Part shown: piece by piece, positions 53,001 to 61,797 of the stretch
How positions within the stretch are numbered: the first letter of the stretch is position 1
Layout: each line of letters opens with the position of its first letter
Assembly: GCA_965231905.1 (NCBI GenBank)
Contig: CBDDOO010000001.1
Coordinates: 1,178,001-1,242,000, forward strand
Origin: G963663315 sp965231905
GTDB taxonomy: Bacteria; Pseudomonadota; Gammaproteobacteria; Arenicellales; Poriferihabitantaceae
Length of the DNA stretch: 64,000 nucleotides
Reading direction: 5' to 3'
Notes under the pieces: model-generated
What the model was told of the DNA's origin: nothing
The model's database searches: none
The model's input: the letters and a program-made list of their open reading frames with translations, nothing else
Made by a program: the position numbers and the translations under genes

Positions 53001-54850
53001 TCTCCACTGGTTTTCCGGATTCGGTAGGGCCGTCCACTGTGTATGATTACCCCCATGTTTTCAAGGATCGGCAGAATATCGGAAAGGGCGGTAGAGCTTT
53101 GGCGGGAGTAGAGTTTGAAACTGGCCCGTTTCCTGTCATCAGCATCGGTATTTTGTCGTGTCACCGGATTCAGGGTCGCCTGGATGCCTGCCTCGGGAAT
53201 ATGATCCAGTATCTGTATGTCGAGAACGGCCTGATCGACAGAGAAGTCGTATTGATACGCGCTGGAAAATCCGTCCCGATAACTCTCCAGACAGGCAGCC
53301 GCCGTGACCGGATCAAACCTGGTTTTCAGGCTTTCAAACAGTTTCTCGTTCCAGCCCCGGGCCAGATGCTGAACTTCCCTTTCCAGAGCCTGTTGGTCGG
53401 CAGGCAGCCTGAGCGCCGATTTGTCTTCGGGGTCCGTATGCAGAATAAAATGAATCCGGGTCAGAATGGAAGTCGAGAAATACACGTCGAATTCGACTTC
53501 CCGCGCATTCATCTGTTCGGCCAGGTAATTCTGTATGGTTGTTCTTAATCTCGTATCGAACAAATCCTTCGGCACGTATACAAGGCAGGAATAAAAATGA
53601 CCGCAGATATTCTTGTGAATATATAACCGGGTCTTCCTTCTTTCCTGATTCAGCAACGTCATCCCCAGCGAGTAGAGTTGCTTTAATTCCATGTGAAACA
53701 GCTTGTCCCTCGGTAGTGTTTCAAGAATGTTGCGCAACTCCTTGTAGGAATATCCGTTTTTACGCAATGTGCTGGCGGCGAGGACGTAACTCGCCTTTTT
53801 GCGGATATGAGGGATATCCGAGGTCGGCAGAGCGGAAGTGGAGCCGGCGAGAAACCCCAGGAAACAGCTGATTTTCCGGTTCGATACGGGGCTGTCGGAA
53901 TTATGATCACCCGGTTCCTGCCTGACCAGAATACAATCCATGTGACGGTCTCTGTGGATATTCGCCCGATTCCGTGTTTTTGTGAAGACAACCGGAGAAT
54001 TTTCATGTAACACGATCGGTGGGAGGGTGTCTTTCATCAGGTCAACCCCATCCTTTCGGGCAGTGCGTAATACACCAAGCGGTGAAGACGGGTTCAGTCC
54101 AATCTTATGGGTTTCCCCTGAACCAGAAAGCTCAAGCTCACAAAAACCGAGAAACAGGAAATGATCCTCGGTCATCCACTGAAAAAATTCCGGATACTCA
54201 GAGAATTCCGGACTTGTCCTGATTGATTTCAGCGCCCTGGCTTTTTCAAGAACCTGGGCCTTCATCGCTGACCAGTCTTCGACCACAGTTTCTATATTCC
54301 GGATTGTCCTGTTCAGTAACTGTGCAATTTCCCGATGCTCATTCTCCGGAATGTAATCGACCAGAAACTGGATAAACGATTCAGTATGAACCTCATTCAC
54401 TTCGTCGCTATCATTGTCCTGATTGGAACTGTATCTTCTGTATCCGGTTGCAATATTTTTTTTACAGCGGCTGACCCGAAATACCGGATGTATGGTTCGA
54501 TGCGGTGTTTTTCCCAGTCTGTTCAAGCAGATGCACAGGGAATTGACAATGAACGGGAAGTCGTCTGATATGACATAGATAATCGTCTGCGCCGCTTCAC
54601 TCTCCATCCGGTTGCCGTCGGCGTTACTGAAATTCTGTAGTTCAACCACTTTTTCACCGGGCTTTCGAATCTCTCCCAGTTGTTGATGCGCCAGCGCCAG
54701 AGTTCTGAAATCCGAGGCCTTCTCCGTGCAATAGTCCTGCCCGGAAAGGCGGTGATAATAGGCTCTCAGGTATTCAATCTCTGATTCAGACGGCGGGGGC
54801 TTTGATTCGTTCAAAGTCGAAATCAAAGATTCGGTAACGGAATTTTCCAT
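50009..54850 (-). CDS. gdhB: NAD-dependent glutamate dehydrogenase, large type
   Basis: The 1613-residue protein is the 180-kDa class of NAD-GDH known from Streptomyces, Pseudomonas and Caulobacter. The N-terminal half carries regulatory ACT-like domains; the catalytic core begins about residue 790 with LRGGKVARGGLRWSERPEDF, followed by VKNAVIVPVGSKGGFVAKQL with the catalytic Lys, and the Rossmann part with VVGIGDMAGDVFGNGMLLSK. It oxidises glutamate to 2-oxoglutarate and ammonia, and is often activated by arginine or aspartate. AGGA 8 nt before the ATG is the ribosome binding site. It stands alone, divergent from the exonuclease gene. Confidence 0.95.
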   Translation of the reverse strand: MENSVTESLISTLNESKPPPSESEIEYLRAYYHRLSGQDYCTEKASDFRTLALAHQQLGEIRKPGEKVVELQNFSNADGNRMESEAAQTIIYVISDDFPFIVNSLCICLNRLGKTPHRTIHPVFRVSRCKKNIATGYRRYSSNQDNDSDEVNEVHTESFIQFLVDYIPENEHREIAQLLNRTIRNIETVVEDWSAMKAQVLEKARALKSIRTSPEFSEYPEFFQWMTEDHFLFLGFCELELSGSGETHKIGLNPSSPLGVLRTARKDGVDLMKDTLPPIVLHENSPVVFTKTRNRANIHRDRHMDCILVRQEPGDHNSDSPVSNRKISCFLGFLAGSTSALPTSDIPHIRKKASYVLAASTLRKNGYSYKELRNILETLPRDKLFHMELKQLYSLGMTLLNQERRKTRLYIHKNICGHFYSCLVYVPKDLFDTRLRTTIQNYLAEQMNAREVEFDVYFSTSILTRIHFILHTDPEDKSALRLPADQQALEREVQHLARGWNEKLFESLKTRFDPVTAAACLESYRDGFSSAYQYDFSVDQAVLDIQILDHIPEAGIQATLNPVTRQNTDADDRKRASFKLYSRQSSTALSDILPILENMGVIIHSGRPYRIRKTSGEEFRILDFDISRMDGIEFDPKNNTEHFESTFIQCWTGCIENDGFNHLTLLAGLSWRQISMIRAYYRYLKQIRLRYSERYIIDALIHNPQLAICVTRLFEEKFSPGHARSGNGNPENLDAEIKGLLESVSTLDEERIIRALLDVVAATRRTNYFQPGENGEPKPWISFKLSSRAIPRIPEPAPEYEIFVYSPRVEGVHLRGGKVARGGLRWSERPEDFRTEVLGLVKAQRVKNAVIVPVGSKGGFVAKQLHKAEPADALQEVISCYRIFIKSLLDVTDNLSGTQIVPPDNVVRLDGDDPYLVVAADKGTATFSDIANRISEEYGFWLGDAFASGGSAGYDHKKMGITARGAWESVKRHFRELGKNIQSSPFTVVGIGDMAGDVFGNGMLLSKQVRLVAAFNHQHIFIDPDPDPESSYRERRRLFELPRSSWADYDQSLISTGGGIFSRSEKSITLSSQAKKVLGASQDSWAPDDLINLILKAEVELLWNGGIGTYVKSSSESHSDAQDRNNDSLRVDASELRCKVIGEGGNLGMTQLARIEFSLNGGLCYTDAIDNSAGVDTSDHEVNIKILLNAEMQKGNLTVSRRNTLLAQMEDMVADLVLSNNYLQTQILSLETSFRAGLMPGQMRAIKVLEDKGLLNRALEFLPDEATLNNRFEAGNYLTRPELAVLLSYSKMDLYQTLLDSNLPDMTYLEREIAQYFPSLISEKYGRQIQRHRLKREIISTQITNDLVGSMGITFHLKLADLTGAPVDRIAAYYIVVRDITDNQRLFAKIQALDNQVDADVQMECFNYLTYAIESSVVWLLRNTTVSTDIDSLVNRFKDGFNILTDSAVAVVDSNDKRYRIRLRNLVEKGLSDDLAHQISARVTLANGLDILQIALDSGRPVEFIGRIYFGITHCLGLFWLQNRISTLKVDNIWHERSKFSLTSDLRTHQSDIASIISMQSTTDNPKKALLDWQEKNRDEIRKLKAMTEDLKKETEIDISMLSVLVSELGQFK

Positions 54851-54932
54851 TTTTTTGTCCTGAAAGTGGTCACTGACATATTAGCCAGATTAGAGTTGTT
54901 TTCCAATCACAAGTTCGTCATTTTCGTGAAAC

Positions 54933-54953
54933 TGTCCGGACTCTTCCCGGACA
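54933..54953. repeat. Inverted repeat in a divergent intergenic region
   Basis: TGTCCGG (54933-54939) and CCGGACA (54947-54953) form a perfect 7-bp stem with loop ACTCTTC in the 223-nt gap between gdhB and the exonuclease gene. It could be an operator for a dimeric regulator or an RNA hairpin in either leader. Nothing else recognisable lies in that gap. Confidence 0.4.
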
Positions 54954-55073
54954 ACTACGGGAGGCTGTTCCTGCATATCCTGAAAGTATCCTTGTTTTCA
55001 GTCTGGAATCATCGGACAATCACTTGCCACGCAAATAGCCGGAAGTATCCACCTCAAGGTCTGATTAGCTGAT

Positions 55074-55868
55074 ATGAACATTCTTGTCTTTGATATAGAA
55101 ACCGTTCCCGATGTAAAAACCGGTCGTCGTTTATATCAATTAGAGGGTTTGTCCGATGACGATGTGGCCAAGGTCATGTCCAGTAAACAGGTGCAAAAAA
55201 CCGGCAAGTCGGATTTTCTACCCCTTTATCTGCATCGGGTTGTGGCTATTTCGACTCTGTTATGTACCACGGGATCGATCAGGGTCTGGTCGCTGGGGTC
55301 ATCGGACTCATCAGAGAAAGAAATTATCACCCGGTTTTTTGATGGTATTGACCGCTATTCGCCCACTCTGGTCAGTTGGAACGGATCCGGATTTGATTTG
55401 CCGGTATTACATTATCGCTCGTTGCTGCATGGGGTTAACGCGGGGCGCTACTGGGAAACCGGGGAAGGTGAACGCGAATTTCGTTTCAATAATTACTTGA
55501 GCCGATACCATTGGCGGCATATTGATTTGATGGATATTCTGGCCGGATTCAATTTGCGGGCCACGGCGCCGCTGGAATCAATCGCGGTTATGCTTGGTTT
55601 CCCGGGAAAGCTCGGGATGAGCGGTGACCGGGTATGGGAAGCCTTCCAGCATGACGGGACCGACAAGATACGGAACTACTGTGAGACCGACGTTCTGAAC
55701 ACATTTTTGGTGTATTTACGCTGGGAATTGATTCGGGGAACCTTGAGTGAGGACCATTATCGCGCCCAATGTGACCGGGTACGGGCATTTCTGAAGGAGT
55801 CGGATGGTGGGCATTTCAGTGAATTTCTGGCTGTCTGGGAAGCAGGTTCGGCTGACACTGCCCCTTGA
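55074..55868 (+). CDS. Predicted 3'-5' exonuclease, PolB-like
   Basis: The 264-residue protein is a stand-alone relative of the DNA polymerase B proofreading domain. DEDDy-type motifs are visible: Exo I LVFDIETVPD at the N-terminus, Exo II SWNGSGFDLPVLHYR, and Exo III YCETDVLNTFLVYLRW with the final Asp. A middle part reads HIDLMDILAGFN. It probably trims single-stranded DNA or RNA ends, but no specific role is established. It is alone on the plus strand and convergent with rne, 61 nt away. Confidence 0.85.
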   Translation: MNILVFDIETVPDVKTGRRLYQLEGLSDDDVAKVMSSKQVQKTGKSDFLPLYLHRVVAISTLLCTTGSIRVWSLGSSDSSEKEIITRFFDGIDRYSPTLVSWNGSGFDLPVLHYRSLLHGVNAGRYWETGEGEREFRFNNYLSRYHWRHIDLMDILAGFNLRATAPLESIAVMLGFPGKLGMSGDRVWEAFQHDGTDKIRNYCETDVLNTFLVYLRWELIRGTLSEDHYRAQCDRVRAFLKESDGGHFSEFLAVWEAGSADTAP

Positions 55869-55929
55869 TGGATGATAGTGGATGCCCGGACCGGGGGATG
55901 GAGCGTTCAAGGGGTGATTCCGGGGGGAT

Positions 55930-58179
55930 TCAGTCCTTGCGATTCCCGATATCGTCTGGAGTGTCGGCAGGGATGTTTCCCTGTGTAACGATCGGGCCGG
56001 GATGAGCCTGTTTCCGGCCGTGATGACTGCCTGACGAGGTTGATGAATCTGAACGCGGTTTGCGAGGCCGCGACCGGGAAGACCGGGCCGGTCGCTTCTG
56101 GCCGGTTGATGCAGGGGATGGTTCGGGCAATGAATCGCTTTTGGCCGGGTGGCTGGAACTTCGTGGATTACGCTGCCTCTGGTTGTTCGCGCCGGTTCGA
56201 CGGCCATCCTGGTCCGGTTGGGGAGCGGCGCCGGCCTTTTTCGGTCGTGGGTTTTCCGGCTGCTGCTTTGCCTTGCCTCGCTGACCGTGATTACTCCTGT
56301 CCAGACGCCTTTCACGACTATCGTCCCCTTTACCGCCGGCATCCTTGACCCGATTCCGGTTTCTGTCTCTTCCTTTGGCGCCGGAACGGGTATTTCTGGT
56401 CTGCTTCCGGCGTTCGGTCCTTTCCCGCTCGTCGGGACGGTTCGTTGATCTGGTTTCTTGCGCGGATTCGTCTTTTCCAAACAGGGATCGGATCAGGCGC
56501 GGCAATAATCCGGGTTTACCCTGTTTCGGCTCCGGTTCAGTGGAGGAGGCGGGCGATTCGAAAGGGGGGGGCGTAATCTGGTCCAGTTGGACATGGGGTA
56601 TTGCTGATTTTGTGGCTCTGGGTTTGTTGGACGACGCCTTGCTTTTGCTTTCAATATTCGTTTCTTGTCTGAAACTGGCAATATCCGTCAACTCATCAAG
56701 CTCATCGGACCTGAGCCGCTTGATCCGGAACTGCGGACTGCTGAGTTCGGCGGATGGAACGATAATGACGCGGGACGCCAGCCTGGCTTCGAGCTGATAC
56801 AGTTCATGGCGTTTTTCATTCAACAGATAAGTTGCCATATCCAGCGGCAAAACTACTTGAATTGCTTCGGTATTCTCCTTGAGCGCTTCATCCTCTATGA
56901 TCCGCAGCAAACTCAACGACGCCGACACCACGTTTCGAATGGTGCCCATGCCATCGCATCTTGGGCAGACTTGATAGTTTATGTCACTGATTGAGGAACG
57001 TAATCTTTGCCGGGACATTTCAAGCAAACCAAAGCGGGATATATGTCCAACCTGAACCCTTGCGCGATCTGCCTTCAAGGCTCCCTTCAACCGGCTTTCC
57101 ACCGACCTCTGGTTTCTGCTGACCGACATGTCGATCAGGTCAATCACAACCAGGCCGCCTATATCCCGGATCCGAAGCTGGCGGGCAATTTCTTCCACGG
57201 CTTCGAGGTTGGTGTTAAGCGCGGTTTCTTCGATATCCGAGCCCTTGGTGGCCCGCGCCGAGTTTACGTCGATGGAGATCAACGCTTCCGTATGATCGAC
57301 GGAAAGTGTTCCCCCGGAAGGCAGGGTGACCAGACGATTGAAGGCAGAATCAATTTGTCCTTCTATCTGGTATCTGGAAAAAAGCGGGACGCTATCCTCG
57401 TACAGTTTGAGCTTCTTCAGGTTGTGGGGCATGACCTGGGTAATAAAACGTTCCGCCCGTTCATGGATTTCCTTGTCATCGACAATAACTTCGGCGATGT
57501 CTCCGGATAAATAATCACGTATCGAACGAACGATCAGGTTGCCCTCCTGATAGATCAGGAAAGGGGCTTTTGAATTCGAGGATGCCTGTTCGATGTTATC
57601 CCAAAGCCTGACCAGAAAATCCAGATCCCATTGCAGTTCTTCCTGGCTTCTACCGATTCCTTCTGTTCGGGCGATCAGGGAGTGCTGGCCGCTTATGTCA
57701 AGCCGGGACAATATTTCCCGCAACTCGTTGCGGTCTTCTCCGGCAATTCTTCTTGAAATTCCGCCGCCTTTCGGGTTGTTGGGCATGAATACCAGAAATC
57801 GCCCGGCCAGGCTGACGAATGTAGTCAGCGCCGCGCCTTTTGTACCTCGTTCGTCCTTGTCGACCTGAACGATCATCTTCTGTCCTTCCCGGATCACTGA
57901 ATCAATCTTGACATCGGTAATCTGGGTCCTGGAATCATGGTTATTGAAGTATCCCCGATAAATTTCCTTGAGCGGAAGGAATCCCTGTCTTTCTGAACCG
58001 TAATCTACGAAGCATGCTTCGAGGCTTGGTTCCACTTTTGTGATGATGCCCTTGTAAATATTCCCTTTCTTTTCTGTCCTGACTGCCGCTTCCAGATCAA
58101 GATCAATCAGTTTTTGTCCATCGACAATGGCAACCCGAAGCTCTTCCGCATGGGTTGCGTTAAATAACATTCTTTTCAT
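55930..58179 (-). CDS. rne: Ribonuclease E
   Basis: The ATG at 58177-58179 gives 749 residues starting MKRMLFNATHAEELRVAIVD; a longer frame from 58251 lacks the usual start. The catalytic half (about 1-510) has the S1 domain (GNIYKGIITKVEPSLEACFV DYG), the 5'-sensor region, the DNase-I-like part with ALISIDVNSARATKGSDIEE and GGLVVIDLIDM, and the zinc link CPRCDGMG. The C-terminal third is a shortened, highly basic, Pro/Arg-rich scaffold for the degradosome; no clear enolase or PNPase binding segment can be assigned by eye. It starts most mRNA decay and matures rRNA and tRNA. Confidence 0.94.
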   Translation of the reverse strand: MKRMLFNATHAEELRVAIVDGQKLIDLDLEAAVRTEKKGNIYKGIITKVEPSLEACFVDYGSERQGFLPLKEIYRGYFNNHDSRTQITDVKIDSVIREGQKMIVQVDKDERGTKGAALTTFVSLAGRFLVFMPNNPKGGGISRRIAGEDRNELREILSRLDISGQHSLIARTEGIGRSQEELQWDLDFLVRLWDNIEQASSNSKAPFLIYQEGNLIVRSIRDYLSGDIAEVIVDDKEIHERAERFITQVMPHNLKKLKLYEDSVPLFSRYQIEGQIDSAFNRLVTLPSGGTLSVDHTEALISIDVNSARATKGSDIEETALNTNLEAVEEIARQLRIRDIGGLVVIDLIDMSVSRNQRSVESRLKGALKADRARVQVGHISRFGLLEMSRQRLRSSISDINYQVCPRCDGMGTIRNVVSASLSLLRIIEDEALKENTEAIQVVLPLDMATYLLNEKRHELYQLEARLASRVIIVPSAELSSPQFRIKRLRSDELDELTDIASFRQETNIESKSKASSNKPRATKSAIPHVQLDQITPPPFESPASSTEPEPKQGKPGLLPRLIRSLFGKDESAQETRSTNRPDERERTERRKQTRNTRSGAKGRDRNRNRVKDAGGKGDDSRERRLDRSNHGQRGKAKQQPENPRPKKAGAAPQPDQDGRRTGANNQRQRNPRSSSHPAKSDSLPEPSPASTGQKRPARSSRSRPRKPRSDSSTSSGSHHGRKQAHPGPIVTQGNIPADTPDDIGNRKD

Positions 58180-59015
58180 TAAAATATCCCGGCGCCATTT
58201 CAGGGATACAGGAACTGTATCCGCGCGGCGTCCAATGATCCCCGATCCCAATCGGGAACGGGAAAATTCAAACTATGGGATGGCCCCGACAAATTTAATC
58301 AGAGCAGAAAAGAGGGCGTGACTAACGCCTCGAAAGAATGGCCCGGCTGATTCCGGGCTATGCCTGACCGCTTTTATGAAAATCAAACCGGGTCATTATC
58401 GCCATGCAAGTCTCACAACTGCATTTCCCGGTTGGTAGCCATAATTCCTTCAGATTCAATAGCTTAAGAAGGCGCGATTCAAATTTGGAACCGATTCCAG
58501 CCTGACCGGATCAAGAAGCTGACATGAGTTTCGGTCGTGTCTGTTGACTCCATGCTTCACAATATCCGGATGTTCGGCGAAAAAACTTTCTCTTTATCTG
58601 ATTTCTGCAAATCGTCCAGTAATCTCAAACTGCCCAAAACCCTGGACTGAACTGATTTCACCCTGTCTCGTTATGAGCAGGATTGTCTGCGGTCATCACC
58701 GCCTGTATTTGGGAACCCGCCTTGATCAAACTCAAGTCATTTCAGTCCAAATGGCCAATTCCATGGACAGCAGGGCGGTTTCACCTGAAATCTTTCTTGT
58801 GTCTCCTGGCCCTGGGTTTTATATCCCGGGCGGAACCTGGATTTGTTCCAGACTGAACACAAATCCCTGTCAATTATCCACTCCAGCCAGTTGAGACGGG
58901 TGAATCATATCAAGATTGATGAATGAATACAATCGCGTTGACATCGCGTGAATGAACCCAGCCTGAACCCGATTGAATTACCGGACAGGAATGTGTAAAC
59001 TCCCGCGCCTTCGGC
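58180..59015 (-). promoter_or_regulatory. rne leader and promoter region (836-nt gap)
   Basis: No supportable gene lies in this gap. The part nearest rne holds three perfect small stems: CCCGAT/ATCGGG (58241-58256), GGCGT/ACGCC (about 58316-58328) and GCCCGG/CCGGGC (58341-58358). In E. coli the rne mRNA has a long structured leader through which RNase E controls its own mRNA; a similar layout here is an inference from these hairpins. The middle (58380-58930) holds weak, mostly A/T-poor sequence without convincing promoter pairs on either strand. Confidence 0.4.
58973..59001 (+). promoter_or_regulatory. Predicted promoter of tRNA-Val
   Basis: TTGAAT (58973-58978) and TAAACT (58996-59001) are 17 bp apart. 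Transcription would begin near 59008, about 8 nt before the tRNA. A stronger-looking TTGACA at 58938-58943 has no -10 partner at the right distance. Confidence 0.4.
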
Positions 59016-59092
59016 AGGCGCGTAGCTCAGTTGGTTAGAGCACCACCTTGACATGGTGGGGGTCGGTGGTTCGAATCCACTCGCGCCTACCA
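59016..59092 (+). tRNA. tRNA-Val (anticodon GAC)
   Basis: The 77-nt cloverleaf has acceptor strands AGGCGCG and CGCGCCT, D arm GCTC/GAGC, anticodon stem CCACC/GGTGG around TTGACAT (anticodon GAC, reading GUC and GUU), and a T arm with TTCGAAT. Discriminator A and CCA are encoded. Just upstream, CGCGCCT at 59004-59010 repeats the 3' acceptor strand exactly. The tRNA lies 104 nt before thrS on the same strand. Confidence 0.95.
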
Positions 59093-59196
59093 AATCAGTA
59101 TTCGCGGCCGGATTATGGCCTCATATTAACATGCCTGACAATCATTGCGACAATGTGCATTCCCCGGTGTGGGGCGCGACTGAATGAGCATCGAAA

Positions 59197-61110
59197 ATGC
59201 CTCGAATCTCTCTCCCTGACGGGTCTGTCCGGGATTATCACAATCCCCTGACTGTATTTGACGTGGCCCGGGATATCGGCGCTGGCCTGGCAAAAGCCGC
59301 CATTGCGGCTACTGTGGATGGCGAATTGATGGATACCAGTACATTACTGGAGGAAGACTGCGAACTGGGTATCATTACCGTGCGCGATGAAGCGGGTCTG
59401 GAAGTGATCCGGCATTCAACTGCGCATTTGCTGGCCCAGGCGGTAAAGCAGTTGTTTCCGGAGGCGCAGGTGACCATTGGCCCGGTCATTGATGACGGGT
59501 TTTATTATGATTTTTCATATTCTCCGGGATTTTCTGAGGACGATCTGGCCGTCATCGAACAACGCATGTCAGAAATCGCCAAAGCGAATTACCGTATTCA
59601 GCGAACAGTGATGGAGCGAAAAGCCGCAATCCGGTATTTCCGGGACCAGGGGGAGGTGTACAAGGCACAGATCATTGAATCAATCCCGAACGGCGAGGAA
59701 CTCTCCCTGTATCGCCAGGATGATTTTATCGACTTGTGCCGCGGCCCTCATGTCCCGGCCACGGGTCATTTGAAGGCATTCAAATTAATGAAAGTGTCGG
59801 GAGCGTACTGGCGGGGAGATTCCGGTAATGAAACGCTCCAGCGAATTTACGGGACAGCCTGGCCCGATAAAAAACAATTGAAAGCCTACCTGAATCAGAT
59901 GGAAGAAGCCGCCAGGAGAGACCACCGGAAACTGGGCAAGCAACTTGATTTGTTTCACATGCAGGAAGAAGCTCCGGGCATGGTGTTCTGGCATCCACGG
60001 GGGTGGGTACTGTATCAAGCGCTGCAGCAATACATGAGAGCTGAGCAGCGCAAGCGTAATTATCAGGAAATCAATACCCCGGCTGTGGTTGATTACTCAC
60101 TGTGGGAGCGCTCGGGTCATGCCGACAAGTTCGGTGACGATATGTTTTCCGTGGAATCGGAAGGCCGGAACTTTGCGCTCAAGCCGATGAATTGTCCCTG
60201 CCATGTCCAGGTGTTTAACCAGGGCTTGAAAAGTTATCGCGATTTGCCCCTTCGATTGGCGGAGTTTGGTTCCTGCCACCGGAATGAATTATCGGGCGCA
60301 TTGCACGGATTGATGCGGGTACGCGCGTTTGTACAGGACGATGGACACATTTTTTGTACCGAAGACCAGGTGCAAAGCGAGGTGTCGGATTTTATCGACT
60401 TCCTGCATCATGTTTACCACACGTTTGGTTTTACCGAAATTATCTATAAATTGTCGACCCGGCCCGAAAACAGGGTAGGCAGCGACGAAGGCTGGGACAA
60501 GGCCGAAGCGGCGCTGGCTCAAGCCCTGGACAGCAAGGGCCTGGATTGGGAGCTAAACCCGGGTGAGGGAGCTTTCTATGGGCCGAAAATCGAGTTTTCC
60601 CTGAAAGACAGCATTGGCCGGGTCTGGCAATGCGGCACCATGCAGGTGGATTTTGCCATGCCGGCCCGTCTGGACGCCGGGTACGTCGACAAAGACGGGG
60701 CCAGAAAGACCCCGGTCATGTTGCACCGTGCCCTGATTGGCGCTTTTGAGCGATTCATCGGTATTTTAATTGAACATTGGGAAGGTAAATTCCCGGTCTG
60801 GTTCGCTCCTGTTCAGGCAGTCATCATGAATATTACGGACGATCAGGCGAATTATGTTAAAGAAACACAAGAAACTTTGAAAAAACAGGGATTCAGGGTG
60901 GAATCTGACTTGAGAAACGAAAAGATCGGATTTAAAATCCGTGCGCATACGATTCAACGTATTCCGTATTTGCTGATTGCAGGAAATCGTGAACAGACCA
61001 CGGAAACAATCGCGGTTCGGACACAAGATGGAGAAGACCTGGGATCCATGCCCGTAGAGCAGTTTGTTCAGGGCTATCTGAATAAAGACCCGATGAGGAA
61101 AAAGACATAG
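59197..61110 (+). CDS. thrS: Threonyl-tRNA synthetase
   Basis: The 637-residue class II synthetase has a TGS domain (about 1-62), the editing domain with HSTAHLLAQAVKQLFP (64-225), the catalytic core with motif 2 FGSCHRNELSGALHGLMRVR and zinc ligands in MNCPCH and later MLHRAL, and the anticodon-binding domain (about 535-637). It charges tRNA-Thr and clears mischarged Ser-tRNA-Thr. It heads the conserved thrS-infC-rpmI-rplT-pheS-pheT series. The stop TAG overlaps the proposed AUA start of infC (ATAG). Confidence 0.97.
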   Translation: MPRISLPDGSVRDYHNPLTVFDVARDIGAGLAKAAIAATVDGELMDTSTLLEEDCELGIITVRDEAGLEVIRHSTAHLLAQAVKQLFPEAQVTIGPVIDDGFYYDFSYSPGFSEDDLAVIEQRMSEIAKANYRIQRTVMERKAAIRYFRDQGEVYKAQIIESIPNGEELSLYRQDDFIDLCRGPHVPATGHLKAFKLMKVSGAYWRGDSGNETLQRIYGTAWPDKKQLKAYLNQMEEAARRDHRKLGKQLDLFHMQEEAPGMVFWHPRGWVLYQALQQYMRAEQRKRNYQEINTPAVVDYSLWERSGHADKFGDDMFSVESEGRNFALKPMNCPCHVQVFNQGLKSYRDLPLRLAEFGSCHRNELSGALHGLMRVRAFVQDDGHIFCTEDQVQSEVSDFIDFLHHVYHTFGFTEIIYKLSTRPENRVGSDEGWDKAEAALAQALDSKGLDWELNPGEGAFYGPKIEFSLKDSIGRVWQCGTMQVDFAMPARLDAGYVDKDGARKTPVMLHRALIGAFERFIGILIEHWEGKFPVWFAPVQAVIMNITDDQANYVKETQETLKKQGFRVESDLRNEKIGFKIRAHTIQRIPYLLIAGNREQTTETIAVRTQDGEDLGSMPVEQFVQGYLNKDPMRKKT

Positions 61111-61667
61111 CAAAACAAAAGCAACCCAATGTAAATGATCAAATTACCGGAAATCCGATCAGGGTTATATCGACGGACGGCCAGCAATTGGGCATCCTTT
61201 CGAGAGATGATGCCCTGGCCAATGCGGAAAAGGCGGGAATGGATCTGGTTGAGATTTCTCCCAATGCCACCCCGCCTGTTTGTCGAATCATGGATTACGG
61301 CAAATTTTTATATAACGAGAGCAAGAAAAGGCAGGACGCAAAAAAGAAACAAAAACAGATCACGGTAAAGGAGATTAAATTTCGTCCCGGCACTGATGTT
61401 GGAGATTATGATGTCAAGGTGAAAAAACTGGCGCAGTTTCTCAAGGCAGGAAATAAAACCAAGGTGACCATGCGATTCAGAGGCCGGGAGATGGCTCATA
61501 AAGAGTTGGGTCTGATCATGCTGGATCGGGTGAAGAAAGATTTGCAGGCAATTGCTGAGGTTGAGCAGACAGCGCAACTGGAAGGGCGTCAGATGGTTAT
61601 GGTCCTGACCCCGAAGAGGAATTTGAAAAAGTCCGGTTCGGGTTCGCAACTGCCGGAACAGCTTTAG
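61107..61667 (+). CDS. infC: Translation initiation factor IF-3, probable AUA start
   Basis: A conventional start (TTG at 61188) would give only 159 residues and cut off most of the N-terminal domain. Upstream, the same frame is open to ATA at 61107, with AGGA 7 nt before it, giving 186 residues beginning AKQKQPNVNDQITGNPIRVI after the start; E. coli IF-3 has 180. The N-domain GQQLGILSRDDALANAEKAG, linker KFLYNESKKRQDAKKKQ and C-domain KEIKFRPGTDVGDYDVK are typical. In E. coli infC starts at AUU, and IF-3 represses its own mRNA by rejecting that codon; the AUA here probably works in the same way. The start overlaps the thrS stop by 4 nt. Confidence 0.88.
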   Translation: MAKQKQPNVNDQITGNPIRVISTDGQQLGILSRDDALANAEKAGMDLVEISPNATPPVCRIMDYGKFLYNESKKRQDAKKKQKQITVKEIKFRPGTDVGDYDVKVKKLAQFLKAGNKTKVTMRFRGREMAHKELGLIMLDRVKKDLQAIAEVEQTAQLEGRQMVMVLTPKRNLKKSGSGSQLPEQL

Positions 61668-61797
61668 AACAGCTTTACTTTAACTGTATAGCGGGAAGTA
61701 GTCCATTCCAGAACTACCATCGCTGATTTTTATCGGATTGTAACTATTAAAATACGACCGGAAATTATTTCAAGGTCGAAAATACTGGAGTCAAGTA
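61668..61797 (+). promoter_or_regulatory. infC-rpmI gap with a weak stem
   Basis: The 130-nt A/T-rich gap holds CGACC (61755-61759) pairing with GGTCG (61774-61778) shortly before the rpmI ribosome binding site. In E. coli L20 represses rpmI-rplT through RNA folds in this region. The stem here is short, so a similar control is only a possibility. Confidence 0.3.

Noticed and set aside
52253..53548. 431-codon open frame opposite gdhB
   Set aside because: It lies fully inside the well-supported NAD-glutamate dehydrogenase gene in reverse and shows no family motif; such shadows are common in this codon usage.
58544..58894. 116-codon open frame in the rne-tRNA-Val gap
   Set aside because: No ribosome binding site, no recognisable motif, and an irregular composition rich in Cys, Ser and Pro; treated as non-coding.
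61188..61667. Short infC form starting at TTG 61188
   Set aside because: It removes most of the IF-3 N-terminal domain, while the upstream frame keeps IF-3-like sequence back to an AUA with a good ribosome binding site.
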